This document shows positions 35,227-46,778 of a stretch of 64,000 nt of DNA, one piece after another; the stretch's first letter is position 1; each line of letters starts with the position of its first letter. The notes under the pieces are model-generated. The model ran no database searches and was not told the origin of the DNA. It saw only the letters and a program-made list of their open reading frames with translations. This DNA is from CBCOTE01 sp965112965 (GTDB lineage Bacteria > Desulfobacterota > Desulfovibrionia > Desulfovibrionales > Desulfovibrionaceae), in NCBI GenBank assembly GCA_965112965.1, contig CBCOTE010000019.1, positions 416,893 through 480,892 on the forward strand. Reading direction: 5' to 3'. Made by a program: the position numbers and the translations under genes.

Positions 35227-38205
35227 TCAGTTTCCGCCGATGGAGACTGTCATGGTATTCTCCGTGACCACCCGCAGATCCATGAAACGCAGCAGGTAAT
35301 CCGGACCACCGGACTTAGATCCAACGCCGGACATCTTGAAGCCGCCAAAAAGCTGCCGGTATACCAGCGCCCCAGTAATATTATGGTTCAGGTATAGATT
35401 GCCCACCTGGAATTCCCGCCTAGCCTTGTCCAGATTGCGCAGGCTACGCGAAAAAACCCCACCAGTGAATGCAAATTGTGTACTATTGGCAATGACTAAA
35501 GCATGATCAAAATCTCGAGCCCTGATAGCCACCAATACCGGCCCGAAGGTCTCCTCCTGTGCTAGCCGTGACTCAGGCATCACATCGCCTACAATAATCA
35601 GAGGTACGTAATAGCCCTTATCCAACATCTGACGCTTAACCAGAAGTTTACCTTCTTACTCGGCCAGGGTCACATGCTCCATAACTTTACGCTACGCAGC
35701 GACATCTATCGCCGGCCTCATGAAGTTGGCCAAATCTTCGGCCAGGCCAATCCTAAGCGTCTCTGCCGCCGCAATGAGACGCTCACAAAACGATCATATA
35801 CGGCACCTAGCACCACCACCCTTAAACAGGCTGAGCATTTCTGCCCTTGGAAGATAAAAGCCGAATATAACACCGCAGACACAACCTCGTCTAAATCCGC
35901 ATCTTCGTCGATGATGATAGCATTCTTACCGCCCATCTCGGCCACTATCCTCTTACACTGTTTCTGCCCAGGCGCTACCTTGGCTGTCTGCTCTATGATA
36001 TGCAGGCCAACATCCATAAGACTGGTGAAAATGACCATGGTCACTTTGGAGTGACCCACCATGTAGTCACCTGTGACCCAGCTGCAACCAGGACAAAAAA
36101 AATTGAATACCTTATCGGGCAGACCAGCTTCCCGGAATATATCCACCAGTCCTCAGCCCACTACCGACGCCAGACTTGACGGTTTGTATACCACTGGACT
36201 ACCTGCTACGATAGCCGCTGCGGCCATGCCAACCGATATAGCCATAAAAAAAATCCACGGTGCGATAACTACAGTAATATCCTTGAGTTGATAGGAGTAA
36301 TGGTTAGTCTCCCCTGGTTTATAACCCAACCGCACCGGCCTAAACAACCTGACCATCTCTTTAGCATAATGCTCCAAGAAGTCGATGGCCTCGGCTACAT
36401 CGTTATAGGCCTAATCCCATTACTTACCCACCTCAAGCACCTGCACCGCCGAGAATTCATAGATACGCCGCGCGCTACGCCTACGGCTCGAACCAGATGC
36501 CTAGCCCCGCTCGACCGGATTGGTGTCCTGCCAGATCAAAAAAGCTGCTCAGCCTCGGCTATAGATCAATCTACCTCGGCTACGCCTGTCTGGCGGCAAA
36601 GATCTACGACCCCATCGGGATCAGCCTGATTATACGAGGAGATAGTGTCGGCTGTAGTCAACTCCTGGCTACCGATAAACAAAAAGTAGGTTATACCCAG
36701 TTTTTTACGATAGACGACGATAGCCTGTGGGAAGGCCGTACGAACTTCGGGTAGGGTAAAGTCCAATAAGGGAAAATTCTAGAAATCTAAAACAGCACCC
36801 TGGACAGAACAAGCCTGGACTTTATCTGACGACTGATAGGCAGCCTGACGTAATACATTCGGGTCCTCTAAGAGTCGGGCTATGTCCACGTTACCCACGC
36901 AACGCTGACGCAAAAATGACTCGTTGGCCATATTCTCCAGAAGTCAGCGCCAAGTAGACTATACCTGGTATCAGCTCCCCCATAGGGATAATAGAGCCGC
37001 ACACGGCCTGCCATCTGCAAGAGCCCTTTACGCACAAGCTCGGACATACCAAAAAAAAGACCTGGAACTCTCGTATCGTTCCTTGAGCACTTTTAAAGCA
37101 AGGCTATCTCTATGATCCAAAAAAAATGAGCACCTATTGTGAGAAGCGCACTAAAAATACACAAGATCATGGTTACACAGGGTGGTCTCGCTCTAGCGTT
37201 CAAAAACTAAGTCGGTATCTATACTTGCTAATCTAAACCGGCAAATTCTAACCTATCTGTACGGCCTGCACCGTCTTGAAGTATCAGTAGGCTCCATTGA
37301 CGAGACGAATACCAACGGGCAATCATTTCTTCCGTGCCCAAGCCATGAGCTCGTCTAAATCACAGTCTGTATCTTTAAGATAGGCCTGGAGTACAATAAA
37401 CAGATGCAGATAATCTGGAACTCAGGGCCACTGCGCAAGCGACGAAAAAATTCCAGAGTCGTCTCCTTGTATTTGAATAACTCCATATCTATACATAAGA
37501 CACCGCCTAACTTCCGCACCTTACGATAAATGGGCACAAGCCGGGCTAGCATGACATCCACTGAACCCTCCAAGTCCGCGGGTTTGGCCTGAGGGTAAAG
37601 AGCTGAGGGCTTAACCGAAATGTTGACCCGCGGCGCATAGCTCCAATCTAGATTGTACTTGCCGCCAGAGGTTTTCAATTCCGGCACTCCTCGGCCACGG
37701 TCTTCAGGAGGGCTATATAACTGCCTTAATAGACATCGGCTTCGGTCTCACTTACCACGGTGAAAGCAAAACCGTCCTTGCGCAGCTAAGCAATAATCTT
37801 GAGCATTTCCTTAATGGTTTCGTCGATAATAAATGGCGGGCTAGATTCTCGATGTTGGAGCGGATAACCTTGCTCATGAGCCTAAACGCCAGGTCGCCTA
37901 ATAGGCTAGACTTCTCGGCACCCCACTTAAGCACCGCAGGGATCTCTCCCAAGTCAGTGCCAAAAAAATATTTCTCAATATGTCGCTGCAGAGAGTCAGG
38001 GGTATTCAGACAGGAGAATACGTCCACAAAATGGAAAAGCTGAACTTTGAATTCCTCATTCTACATGGCCCAATCCATAACCATACCGGTCCAGAAGTTC
38101 TTGTTAAAAATGGAGGGCGCCTCACTGTGGATGCTCACGAAAAAACTGACGTCCTCGAACCTTGATGGCGATTTCTAGTTGAGTCTTGTTCAGGGGTAAG
38201 GGCAT
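35227..38205 (-). pseudogene. Fused proline dehydrogenase / P5C dehydrogenase (PutA/PruA type), decayed
   Basis: About 2.98 kb matching a full-length bifunctional enzyme of roughly 990 residues that oxidises proline to glutamate. A GGAGG site and ATG at 38203-38205 (MPLPLNKTQLEIAIKVRG) remain. Pieces in changing frames: N-terminal part 38027-37752, proline dehydrogenase barrel 37687-37355, then the aldehyde dehydrogenase with KPGETNHYSYQ and AISVGMAAAAIVAG (36377-36153), the catalytic Glu in AEMGGKNAIIIDEDADLDE and catalytic Cys in FQGQKCSAC (36146-35718), and the C-terminus FGPVLVAIRARD to FMDLRVVTENTM (35628-35227). Several internal stops and frameshifts rule out function. In the family cofactor motif, IAPWNFP reads IAPWIFF. 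Confidence 0.9.
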
Positions 38206-38640
38206 ATTAATTTACCTCCATCGGGCAAAAAAGTTAAAAAAGACGACGACCAATTTCTTAAGAATCTGATGTGCAATGATAAAACTAATATCCGCACTAC
38301 TTTGATGCGGTTGGCTCCCTTAGGCAGCAAGATCAGAGCCGCAGTATCGACAACTAGAATCATAGTGAGGTAAAAATATTACCCGGAATATGAGTGAGCC
38401 TATCTGGTCTGAATAAGGGCCGCCAAGCACTCCCAATATCTACCCAGACCATAAATTCATTGAACCTGAACTGTAGCGAAAACGATCAGGCCTAAAACTA
38501 GAAACAGGAATTTGATATTGTAGCAGACCTCAGTAGTGCTGAATGATGCCCTTATGTTCCGCTTACAGATATATTCAGCATGACCGAATAGACAATAGCC
38601 TTAACTGTAGACCAAAAACATTAAAAAATAACAAATATTT

Positions 38641-38666
38641 TTTTGAATGATATTCAAAATTTTTTT
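38641..38666 (+). terminator. AT-rich hairpin with T-run
   Basis: TTTTGAAT (38641-38648), loop GAT, ATTCAAAA (38652-38659), then seven T. The stem has only two G/C pairs, so any terminator would be weak. It insulates the divergent putA remnant from the transporter operon. Confidence 0.35.
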
Positions 38667-38946
38667 AATTTTATCTATAAATTCGTTATTTGCTTGCCGT
38701 CGTATAATTTTTCCTAAGCACAAAATTCTAAAATCGATAAGCTGTCAAGTAGTAATTCAAGGAATGCCACCAAGCTGAAGAGCTCTTGCTCAGCCAGCGA
38801 CTAAGTCTTGTCGGCATGTCACCCACAACTATTTTTAGCGATACTTTTTTTAGCGCCAGGATAGATCGCCACCTTATAATACCACAGTCAGTCATTTTTT
38901 AAGCCATGGCCGCCTGAACTTACCGTCACTTCTCCCGATAATCTGA

Positions 38947-39002
38947 TGTTATTGATTTTAATTACGTCGTATTGGTGTTACTGATTTTAATTACGTCATA
39001 TT
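38947..39002. repeat. Tandem 27-bp direct repeat, candidate operator
   Basis: Two copies (38947-38973 and 38976-39002), 29 bases apart start to start, differ at two of 27 positions; both share the core TGATTTTAATTACGTC. The second ends five bases before a TTGACA hexamer. Position just upstream of the nickel/cobalt transporter promoter suggests a regulator binding array (NikR- or Fur-like), though neither consensus is clear. Confidence 0.6.
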
Positions 39003-39006
39003 CATG

Positions 39007-39036
39007 TTGACAAAAAAAAATATTAGAGCATACATT
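39007..39036 (+). promoter_or_regulatory. Candidate sigma-70 promoter of the ECF transporter operon
   Basis: TTGACA at 39007-39012, an 18-base spacer containing an A-tract, and TACATT at 39031-39036. The leader to the ATG at 39137 is about 95 bases. I see no obvious riboswitch fold in it. Confidence 0.5.
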
Positions 39037-39136
39037 TCTCTCTGTTTCAATAAAATCGTCGCATTTTTAATATCAGGTCAATGTCTTTCCCTTCCATCGA
39101 CTCACCAAGGCTAAATGTAGCACGTAAGGAATACCT

Positions 39137-40234
39137 ATGCACATGGCTGATACCCTTATCTCCCCGGCCGTCGGAGGCGCTTGTTGGGCTGTATCCGCCG
39201 GCCTAGCCCTATGGTCTGGACAAAAAGTACAAACTCACCTCGACGAACGACGTATACCATTTATGGGAGTGCTCGGCGCATTTGTTTTCGCAGCGCAAAT
39301 GATCAACTTTGCTATTCCATGCACGGGATCCAGCGATCATTTAAGCGGCGGGCTGCTTCTATCTATACTTCTCGGGCCCCAGGCCGCCTTCCTAGTCATG
39401 GCCTCTGTGCTCACAGTACAGGCGCTACTCTTTGCGGACGGAGGGCTCTTAGCTCTAGGCTGCAATATACTCAATCTAGGCTTCTTCACCTGCTTTGTGG
39501 CCTACCCTTTAGTCTACCGTAAACAGGCTACCCTCAACTCCAGCCCCTATCGACATTCTCTAGCCGCAGTCTTGGCCGCTGTGGTCGGCTTGCAGCTGGG
39601 CGCCCTAAGCGTAGTTTTAGAAACCACTATTTCAGGCGTCTCCGATTTACCATTTGGACCATTCCTCCTACTCATGCAACCCATCCATCTAGTCATTGGC
39701 ATAATGGAAGGCCTAGTCACCGCCGCCGTAGTCGCGACTATTCGCCACGCCCGACCCGATATAATAGCCGCTGCCATCGGACCGACTACCACCCCTGTCG
39801 CTCCAATACGCTTGCTAGTCCTAGGACTAGGTTTAACTGCCATTATAATATCTGGAGGTCTTTCCTGGTTCACCTCAAACAACCCCGACGGCCTAGAATG
39901 GTCCATACAAAAAGTTTTGGGCAAGAAAGGGCTGGAAACGACCGGGCTGGTACACAACTTCCTGGCCGGTATACAACATAAGCTCGTCTTGCTCCCCGGC
40001 TACGCCATGCCCAAATCTACAACTAACTATCCGGCTGCATCCAAAACCAAACCCTCGTCATGGAACACAAAATCCGAGCATAATTTAGGTCAAGACCCCC
40101 CCCAGACCGTGGCACATGCCGATACCTCCCTAGCCGGGTTGATGGGTGGCGGCCTTACTCTAGCCTTAACTCTAGGCCTGGGCTGGCTCCTCCGTACTCG
40201 CCGGGCCGCAGCCACTTCCTTGAACTGCCGTTAA
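39137..40234 (+). CDS. Nickel/cobalt ECF transporter substrate-binding subunit (CbiM/NikMN fusion)
   Basis: Membrane S-component that captures Ni2+ or Co2+; 365 residues. It begins MHMADTLISP, keeping the His-2 and N-terminal metal site of CbiM/NikM (compare MHIPDG). Core helices follow with FAAQMINFAIPCTGSSDHL, GPQAAFLVMASVL and FADGGLLALGCNILNLGF signatures. After about residue 240 comes a NikN/CbiN-like part with the PDGLE motif (NNPDGLEWS) and a last membrane helix near residue 345 (GGGLTLALTLGLGWLL), so this is an NikMN-type fusion. AAGGAA precedes the ATG. It leads a three-gene operon with 9 bases to the next gene. NikMN fusions usually take nickel, but metal choice cannot be settled by sequence reading. 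Confidence 0.92.
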   Translation: MHMADTLISPAVGGACWAVSAGLALWSGQKVQTHLDERRIPFMGVLGAFVFAAQMINFAIPCTGSSDHLSGGLLLSILLGPQAAFLVMASVLTVQALLFADGGLLALGCNILNLGFFTCFVAYPLVYRKQATLNSSPYRHSLAAVLAAVVGLQLGALSVVLETTISGVSDLPFGPFLLLMQPIHLVIGIMEGLVTAAVVATIRHARPDIIAAAIGPTTTPVAPIRLLVLGLGLTAIIISGGLSWFTSNNPDGLEWSIQKVLGKKGLETTGLVHNFLAGIQHKLVLLPGYAMPKSTTNYPAASKTKPSSWNTKSEHNLGQDPPQTVAHADTSLAGLMGGGLTLALTLGLGWLLRTRRAAATSLNCR

Positions 40235-40243
40235 CCAATTCTC

Positions 40244-41056
40244 ATGATAGCCCTATCGTCCATCACCCTAGATCTACGACGGCTTGACGATTTTGCCGGC
40301 CTGAACTCATCCATTCACCGTCTAGATCCACGGGCTAAATGCGTAACTACTCTAGGCTGCATCGTAGCAGTAGTTTCTTTCCCTAAACATGAAGTAGCGG
40401 CCTTAGTGCCATTCCTAGCCTTTCCAGTGCTCCTATCTGCCCTAGCCGGAATTCCATTAGACTACTTAGCAAAAAAAATATTCCTCGCTCTTACTTTCGC
40501 CGTCCTAGTGGGCCTAGCCAACCTTTTGACGGATAGACAAGCCCTGTTACAACTTGGATCTCTGTCCGTCTCAGGCGGCTTAATGTCCTTCTGCTCCATT
40601 CTACTGCGCTGTACTGTCACTGTAGCGACCGTTATCACTCTAGTCGCGGTTACCGGCATGACCGAGGTATGTCTAGCCCTAGAACGACTCAAGGTGCCCC
40701 ATATTTTTGTAGTTCAGCTCTTATTCCTCTACCGCTATCTCTTCGTACTCCTCGATGAGGGCAGCCGTCTACAACAGGCCCGACTTCTGCGCTCATCAGG
40801 TCGTAGTAGTCTTTCTGTAATAGTCGCCGGACGGCTCATTGGACAACTTCTCCTACGATCTTTGGACCGTGCCCAACGCATTTACTTAGCCATGCGCTGT
40901 CGTGGTTTTGACGGCGAATTCCGTCGCCACGCTCCTCTGCACTTCGACAAAATTGACACCCTCTTCCTCATTAGCTGCCTGGCTACCTTCGCCCTTCTAC
41001 GCGGGGCCAATCTACCCCGACTGCTAGGAACATTCCTAGAAATCTTTTTTTTATGA
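40244..41056 (+). CDS. cbiQ: ECF transporter transmembrane subunit (CbiQ/NikQ)
   Basis: A 270-residue T-component that couples the metal-binding subunit to the ATPase. The N-terminus has the SIHRLDPRAKCVTTLG pattern; about five membrane helices follow; the coupling helices carry the Ala-Arg-Gly type motifs CLALERLKVP and AMRCRGFDGEF. Family length is typically 230-270. An A8 tract (40471-40478) is in frame. The last codons run through eight T residues (41045-41052) into ATGA, where the stop overlaps the start of the ATPase gene by four bases. One extra T there would fuse the two proteins in frame. Confidence 0.93.
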   Translation: MIALSSITLDLRRLDDFAGLNSSIHRLDPRAKCVTTLGCIVAVVSFPKHEVAALVPFLAFPVLLSALAGIPLDYLAKKIFLALTFAVLVGLANLLTDRQALLQLGSLSVSGGLMSFCSILLRCTVTVATVITLVAVTGMTEVCLALERLKVPHIFVVQLLFLYRYLFVLLDEGSRLQQARLLRSSGRSSLSVIVAGRLIGQLLLRSLDRAQRIYLAMRCRGFDGEFRRHAPLHFDKIDTLFLISCLATFALLRGANLPRLLGTFLEIFFL

Positions 41057-41820
41057 AACACCATATCGAGGCTATAGGCCTCGCCTACAACTACCCGGAC
41101 GGCACTGAAGTACTCCAGGATCTATCCTTCCACATCCATTATGGTGAAGCCGTAGCCGTAATCGGCCCAAATGGCGCCGGAAAGTCCACCTTACTCCTAT
41201 GCCTGACAGGTTGCCTCACCTCAGGCATCGGCCGAATACGCATCGATGATGTATTTCTCGACCCAACCACACTGAAAACTATACACCGCCGCGTAGGCAT
41301 GGTTTTCCAGGACCCTGATGACCAACTTTTCATGCCTTCAGTCTTCGATGATGTCGCCTTCGGCCCATTAAATCTCGGACTGCCGCCAGACGAGGTTAAA
41401 CGCCACGTGTCTAAAGCCCTTATAACCGTAGGCGCCGACCACCTCTCTTGCCGCGCCTCTTGGAAACTCTCCAACGGCGAAAAAAGATCCGTCGCCATCG
41501 CTACCGTACTTGCCATGGCCCCAGACATCCTAATCATGGATGAACCCAGCGCCAACCTAGACCCCTGGAGCCGACGACAACTTATCGGCTTGCTTTGCCG
41601 TTTCAATCACACCCGTATTGTCGCTACCCACGACCTCGACCTAGCCCTGGACGTCTGCCCCCGCACCATCGTCCTCAACCAAGGCCGTATCGCCGCCGAC
41701 GGCCCCACTGCAACCATCCTTACCGACCTCCCTCTTCTCACCGCCTGCCACTTAGAGCCACCACCACGTCTTCAAAGTTGCCCCCGCTGCGGCGTTATAG
41801 CAAAACAAAAAATGGAATGA
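41053..41820 (+). CDS. cbiO: ECF transporter ATP-binding subunit (CbiO/NikO)
   Basis: A 255-residue ABC ATPase powering nickel/cobalt uptake. Walker A is GPNGAGKST (residues 37-45); the Q-loop is VFQDPDDQLF; the signature reads LSNGEKRSVAIA, where the usual form is LSGGEKKRVAIA; Walker B is DILIMDEPSANLDP; the switch His lies in VATHDLDLAL. The C-terminal tail has a CPRCG pair. It is coupled to the upstream permease by an ATGA overlap. A single ATPase suggests a homodimer, as in Ni/Co ECF systems. No terminator stands out downstream. Confidence 0.94.
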   Translation: MKHHIEAIGLAYNYPDGTEVLQDLSFHIHYGEAVAVIGPNGAGKSTLLLCLTGCLTSGIGRIRIDDVFLDPTTLKTIHRRVGMVFQDPDDQLFMPSVFDDVAFGPLNLGLPPDEVKRHVSKALITVGADHLSCRASWKLSNGEKRSVAIATVLAMAPDILIMDEPSANLDPWSRRQLIGLLCRFNHTRIVATHDLDLALDVCPRTIVLNQGRIAADGPTATILTDLPLLTACHLEPPPRLQSCPRCGVIAKQKME

Positions 41821-44800
41821 GAAAAAAATTTTCAGGGAACTTGCCCATGCCTTAGCGTCACGCTGCCTTCCCGTTCAGAAAAAAACTTTTATCTAAGCAT
41901 GCGATAAATTATATAGCCGTGCCCTCTCTCTTGCGTCCGCCCATCTAACTACAAACGTCAAAAAATTACCCTAGCTTAATCTTAGAATACAGCAAGGAAG
42001 AGCCTAGAAGTCCGGCAACTCCTGTCTCCAAATATAAAAATCTATGTACGCCAGTGCCTAAATAGCTAGCTCAAATCTTATAATTACAATAAAATGCTGT
42101 TAGCTAAAATATATTTAAAACGATTTTAGCTGGTCAAGAAAAATAAAAGGCTTATGACAGCAAATAAACAACGACAATTCAGTACCAGTATAGTTTAAAA
42201 CTTTTTTTATCGACTAGTCGCCAAACGCAAACTGAACAGGCATTCAGACTTATAAAGTCGAGTTAAATGCTGTAAATGTCTAAATAAGATTAGTAATATT
42301 ACAGCCCAAGATAGCCAATGATAAGTACAGACAGTTACCTAACGCTTATAGGTAAATCTATCTATAAAAAAATACAGATAATACTAAAGCATATTGCCTT
42401 ATCTTCCATAATTAACACCAGACAACAAATAGTTCCGAATCCTAAAATGTCACATAGATTAAGATGTAATCCATAATCACGAACTTACCCATGTAGTACA
42501 GCAATTTCGCGTTGTTCAGTAATTCAAAAGCAGAGTCCGTACTAATATTTCTGCCATCAAAAAACATCCGGGAGAGACAAAGGGTCACAAACTAAAATAA
42601 AGGTCATTGTGTGTAAGCTTAACAAAAAAATCTTTGAGATGACCTTGATGGAGAGTATGCTCTTAAAGTTAGACTCCTAAGAAATATAAAGATATAGTAT
42701 ACTGAGATAGCCTTAAGTACTTTTATCAAAAAATATTTTGTTACTTCAATTTCAATAAAAAATAGATAAATCTTCGTCCACCTATAGACGAATGTAAAAT
42801 CATGGCTGTGGTCCCCTGCAAATTTAAGTTTAGGTGGTATTTACGAAATAGTCATTGTCTGCATACTGGGCCAGAGACGGTGACAATCCACAAGACTTCC
42901 CACCCCCCTATGACAAGCTTGACTGAAACGTCAGCATCTAGACGAGATAAACAGAAGCTAGGATATCGACACATTACCGGCAGACCAATCGCCTACGTGA
43001 CCACGGGGCCATTAAAGCTAAAAACTATAAACGCCGACGCCAGCACGACTAATCTTAAGCTACATACCGGCCCATGCACACCTAGCTTGTGTAAACTACC
43101 TGGACAGGAACTATCCCGATGGACTACCCAGAACTATCCCCAGAAATTTAGTGTAAGCTCTTCAAGCGCACATTCAACGCATAAAAAATAGGCGTGACGT
43201 CTGCTGCCGCGTATGGAGGCAAGCCTTATGGACGAATATAGTTAAAAAATGACCTAAACAGGTATAACATTACCTCACCTTAAACAGATAAAAACCACCG
43301 ATTGGGACAGCCCCGACGCTGGAAATAAATAGATACTTTGGTGCCCAAAAAATTTACGTCTCGATGGTCTACCACAACAGTAAGCTCCATTGACTTTTTT
43401 TGCTAACTTATAACTATGCGATGGCCGGAGGAAGAGCAAGCTGAGGCACGAAATTCACCATATAGAGTACATAGAGCTTTTACTTGACTAAAAAGTAGTC
43501 AATGAAATGGTAGGCATAGTATCGACGGTGAAAATATCGACGGGCTAGGATATCTGGATACCAACTTAAACAAAAAATATGCTATTAAAACATTCATGGC
43601 GCAGGGCCTCCAGTAGCGATAAAAAATATCGCGGATTGGGTTATCAAAGAACAAATACTATAGCCAAAGTTATAATAATTTGCACACTACTGCCGTCTGA
43701 TAATGTAGAGCATGAAAGGCGAGTCGTAAATTTTACGCAATATGGAGTAAGACGATACTCGTCAAGGCTATATTAAGGCAAAGTTATTGCTCAGAGTAGT
43801 GGTGGGCATGACAAAGGCTAAATCCTAGTAAAAAATCTTTACGCTCTAGCACACCGCAACCGGTATATTCGGAAATATAGCTATAATAATATTTTAATGG
43901 CCAGCAAAAGTATACCTATGCTGAGCCCCATTAACTGATCCTTTCCCATCGGTAGCATTGCGGATCACGATGCAAAAAAAATAACCGCGTCCATATCAAC
44001 TATTTTGCACTCTCCTCCAAAAAAATATGGTCTTAATATGATAAGCTAGAATAATTAGAATTTATTCTTGTGGTGATCGATATCCTTAGGCAAGGAAGGC
44101 CGCAGTCAGAATGTAAGGATTATACTATTATAGTTTATACTATAATGTGCCAAAAAGGTATACGGGTCGAATCGCTATAAATAGACGACATGGACTTCCA
44201 ACGTGGAATGAAGGCTTGTGGGAGTAAAACGGCAAACGATGTGCAGAATGAGCAGGTCTATACAGTAGCTCACATAGAAGGCAAGTAGTTGTCCTCTACC
44301 CAGGTGGGATTAACCGGAAGGCCAAACCTAAATAAAGCATTAATGACGATCGAGCTACCAATATAACTGCTGGTCAACCCATGGCCAGCTCACAAACGAC
44401 GACCAACCAGCATTACTCAAAAATTAACCTGTGGACACCCCCCAAACGCGATGTTGCCTCATGAGCAAGAAAGTGGCTATCTCCTAGAATAATCCCATAG
44501 ACTACCTAAATTATCTAAGGCTGCCAGAAAATCCGGGCAGCTATAAAAAAAGATCCGGCCGGAATAAACCCGACGCGCTCAGCTCCAAAAAAAAGCTAGA
44601 CAAGTAGCTGCAGCTCATCGCTACGATTTAAGGAAGCTCTAGTGGTCATTGTACCCAAGCTAGACGAGTATGACAAACACAACCGATATACCCCAGGCGT
44701 GGCCTTAGTCGCCAAGAAGACCATCCAGCTACGACCAGCAATATGGCCAATCCTTATCTTCGTGGCTGCCACTAAAAATAGATGAACCCATGTGCACCAG

Positions 44801-46778
44801 GCCTGCAGAATAAAAACAGACTGGTCCATATTTTTAACGACGCAGGCCGTTAAGTTGGCCTGTCCGGTACTAAAACTGGCTCCAGGGCAACCCCATCGAT
44901 GACGACTGTGGACAATACTTAAGGAGACGATCACTGCTCAACATCATGATTACGCCCCTTCCACAGAAAAAAAGACTAAGCCAGTCGGTCAAACCAAGCA
45001 AATTGTGTATAATCAAGAATGCCCATGAGGGCTATCGCTAGATCAATCGCCTCGTGGGTCTTGAATGGTCCGCATCAGACAGGCCTCAGAAAAATACCGG
45101 TCATTAATGCTGTGCACAAAAAAAAGTCGGCCTTAGGAGACCAAGCAAATACAGTATAAGGAAGCCCCCTTCCATTCCGACTATGGCTATGGAACCAGCT
45201 CTAACTGATCACAATGCGAATAATCCAACGATACAGCCCAATTCAAACAGGATAAAAAATTATTTGGTACTTCTAAGGGTAGATAATCAACATAAAAGAT
45301 ACCGGCGTTCAGACTGTAGGCCGCACCTAAACATAGGTCGTCGTTCACCGTACAAGGCATCGCAAAATTTATACTTCGGTCCAGATAAACGACGATATAA
45401 AATAAGAAGCATAAGGCGGCAGCCCGGATAACCTTAGTATCGACCCAGCGTATATCTTCCTAGAGCTCGGGATACCGGTCAAGAGGCAATAATGCTGGAG
45501 AGATATGAACTTCGTACATGACGATCTTTAATAATATTATAGAGTAGATAAGATCAAATTGGCCGGCCAAGTCCAGTTATGAACAGGACAATCAGCGCTT
45601 CCAGGCGACTACTCCAAGAAAGACTTTTCAGGTGTAAGAGCTATTAAAAAATGAATTCCGCAAAAAAATAACCTCTAAGCTAAGAGAATAAAACAAGCCG
45701 CTCAAGCTACAAAAAACAACGTGCGGCGCAAATTAAGCGACCCACACTACTACAATATGCCCACGCCATATAAGCTTACCCCTGGCCAGGCAAACCACAG
45801 GGCACAATAGATGATAACAAATCTTCCACGCATGAATCTATCCTCATATATCACAGTGCGAGAACATCCACCCCGTTGAACAACCGGAGCACACCGGAGT
45901 AGTCCGGTGTAGTTACAGAATATTTGTGGTGCAAAAGTCTCAATTGCAGAGTAGCTCATAAACTACCTACTCCAACACCGTATTACGCCTCTCCAAACCG
46001 TCAGAGGCAGGACATAGTCAAAAACCCGTGTCAGTATCGATCATACTGCGAGCAGATCCTATCAGAAGCAACCGGCGGTGAAGCATATAGAAGGATAAAT
46101 AGAACCCGATAACGGACACAGACAGCATCTGGATAATACTACAAGTCTGTAAGAATAAAGCCAACACAATGTGACAATTGCGGCGATGGAGCACTGACTA
46201 GACATTATATAGTCGCCTAATTCTCCTTAATGTCTGCAGTAACCCCGCCCCAACACTAGATCAGCCAGACTCAACTGTCAAATATGTTCTGAGCAGAAGG
46301 AAAAGTATAGCCACTACCTTGTACTAATGGCGTCTATAACTACAGCCGGTGTAATAACCAGAGCACCGCCATTGTCCCAGAACACCAAAGTCATCGTTCA
46401 AGACCCCAGCGCCAAATCTGACGCCGGTCCAGATACGTTATCACCCCATATACAGTCGCCTCTAGCAAGCTGAGCAATCTAGATCTAGGGAAATACCAGA
46501 CTGTCAAGGGTAGGCGGTGAGAACTCTAGTCCAAGTCACACAAGTCTTTTCTTAAATCCGGCTGAACATGGTAGGGCGGAGACAAAAAAATATTTCCCAG
46601 AAAAAAATATCCATCCTTGGTATGGCTCGTGGCTATAAAAACGTCACATATTGGCCTAGTTAAGCAATAATTAATAAATTCATATCAAGTTGATCACGTA
46701 TTGTCAAAGGAAGAGTATTTTGCTACGAAGTTTAAACTTACTGTTCGGGATAAAATTGTCCCAAGTTCGGAGGAAACC
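41821..46778. other. 5-kb eroded region between cbiO and rpsA
   Basis: No supported gene. Plus-strand stretches in mixed frames around 42900-43190, 44280-44940 and 45180-45430 look like decayed coding sequence but I cannot assign them. Small hairpins: ATTATAGT/ACTATAAT at 44127-44146 and ACACCGGA/TCCGGTGT at 45891-45910. Confidence 0.5.

Larger units (their letters stand above)
38206..39136. other. Intergenic region between putA remnant and nickel/cobalt operon
   Basis: No supported gene. The right half holds an AT-rich hairpin, a tandem repeat and a promoter-like sequence, listed separately. The left half (38250-38600) contains gene-like segments on the minus strand that I cannot assign. 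Confidence 0.45.

Noticed and set aside
35227..38205. Programmed frameshifting to explain the broken putA-type gene
   Set aside because: Several breaks plus true stops in different domains, and no slippage at its own T8 tract (about 36093-36100), point to decay.
42802..43191. 129-codon plus-strand frame
   Set aside because: Ser/Thr/Lys/His-rich, no domain and no ribosome binding site; another frame in part of it looks equally protein-like.
46701..46778. Upstream TTG start for rpsA adding 26 residues
   Set aside because: GGAGGAAACC directly before the ATG at 46779 fixes the start; the extension has no site and is not seen in S1.
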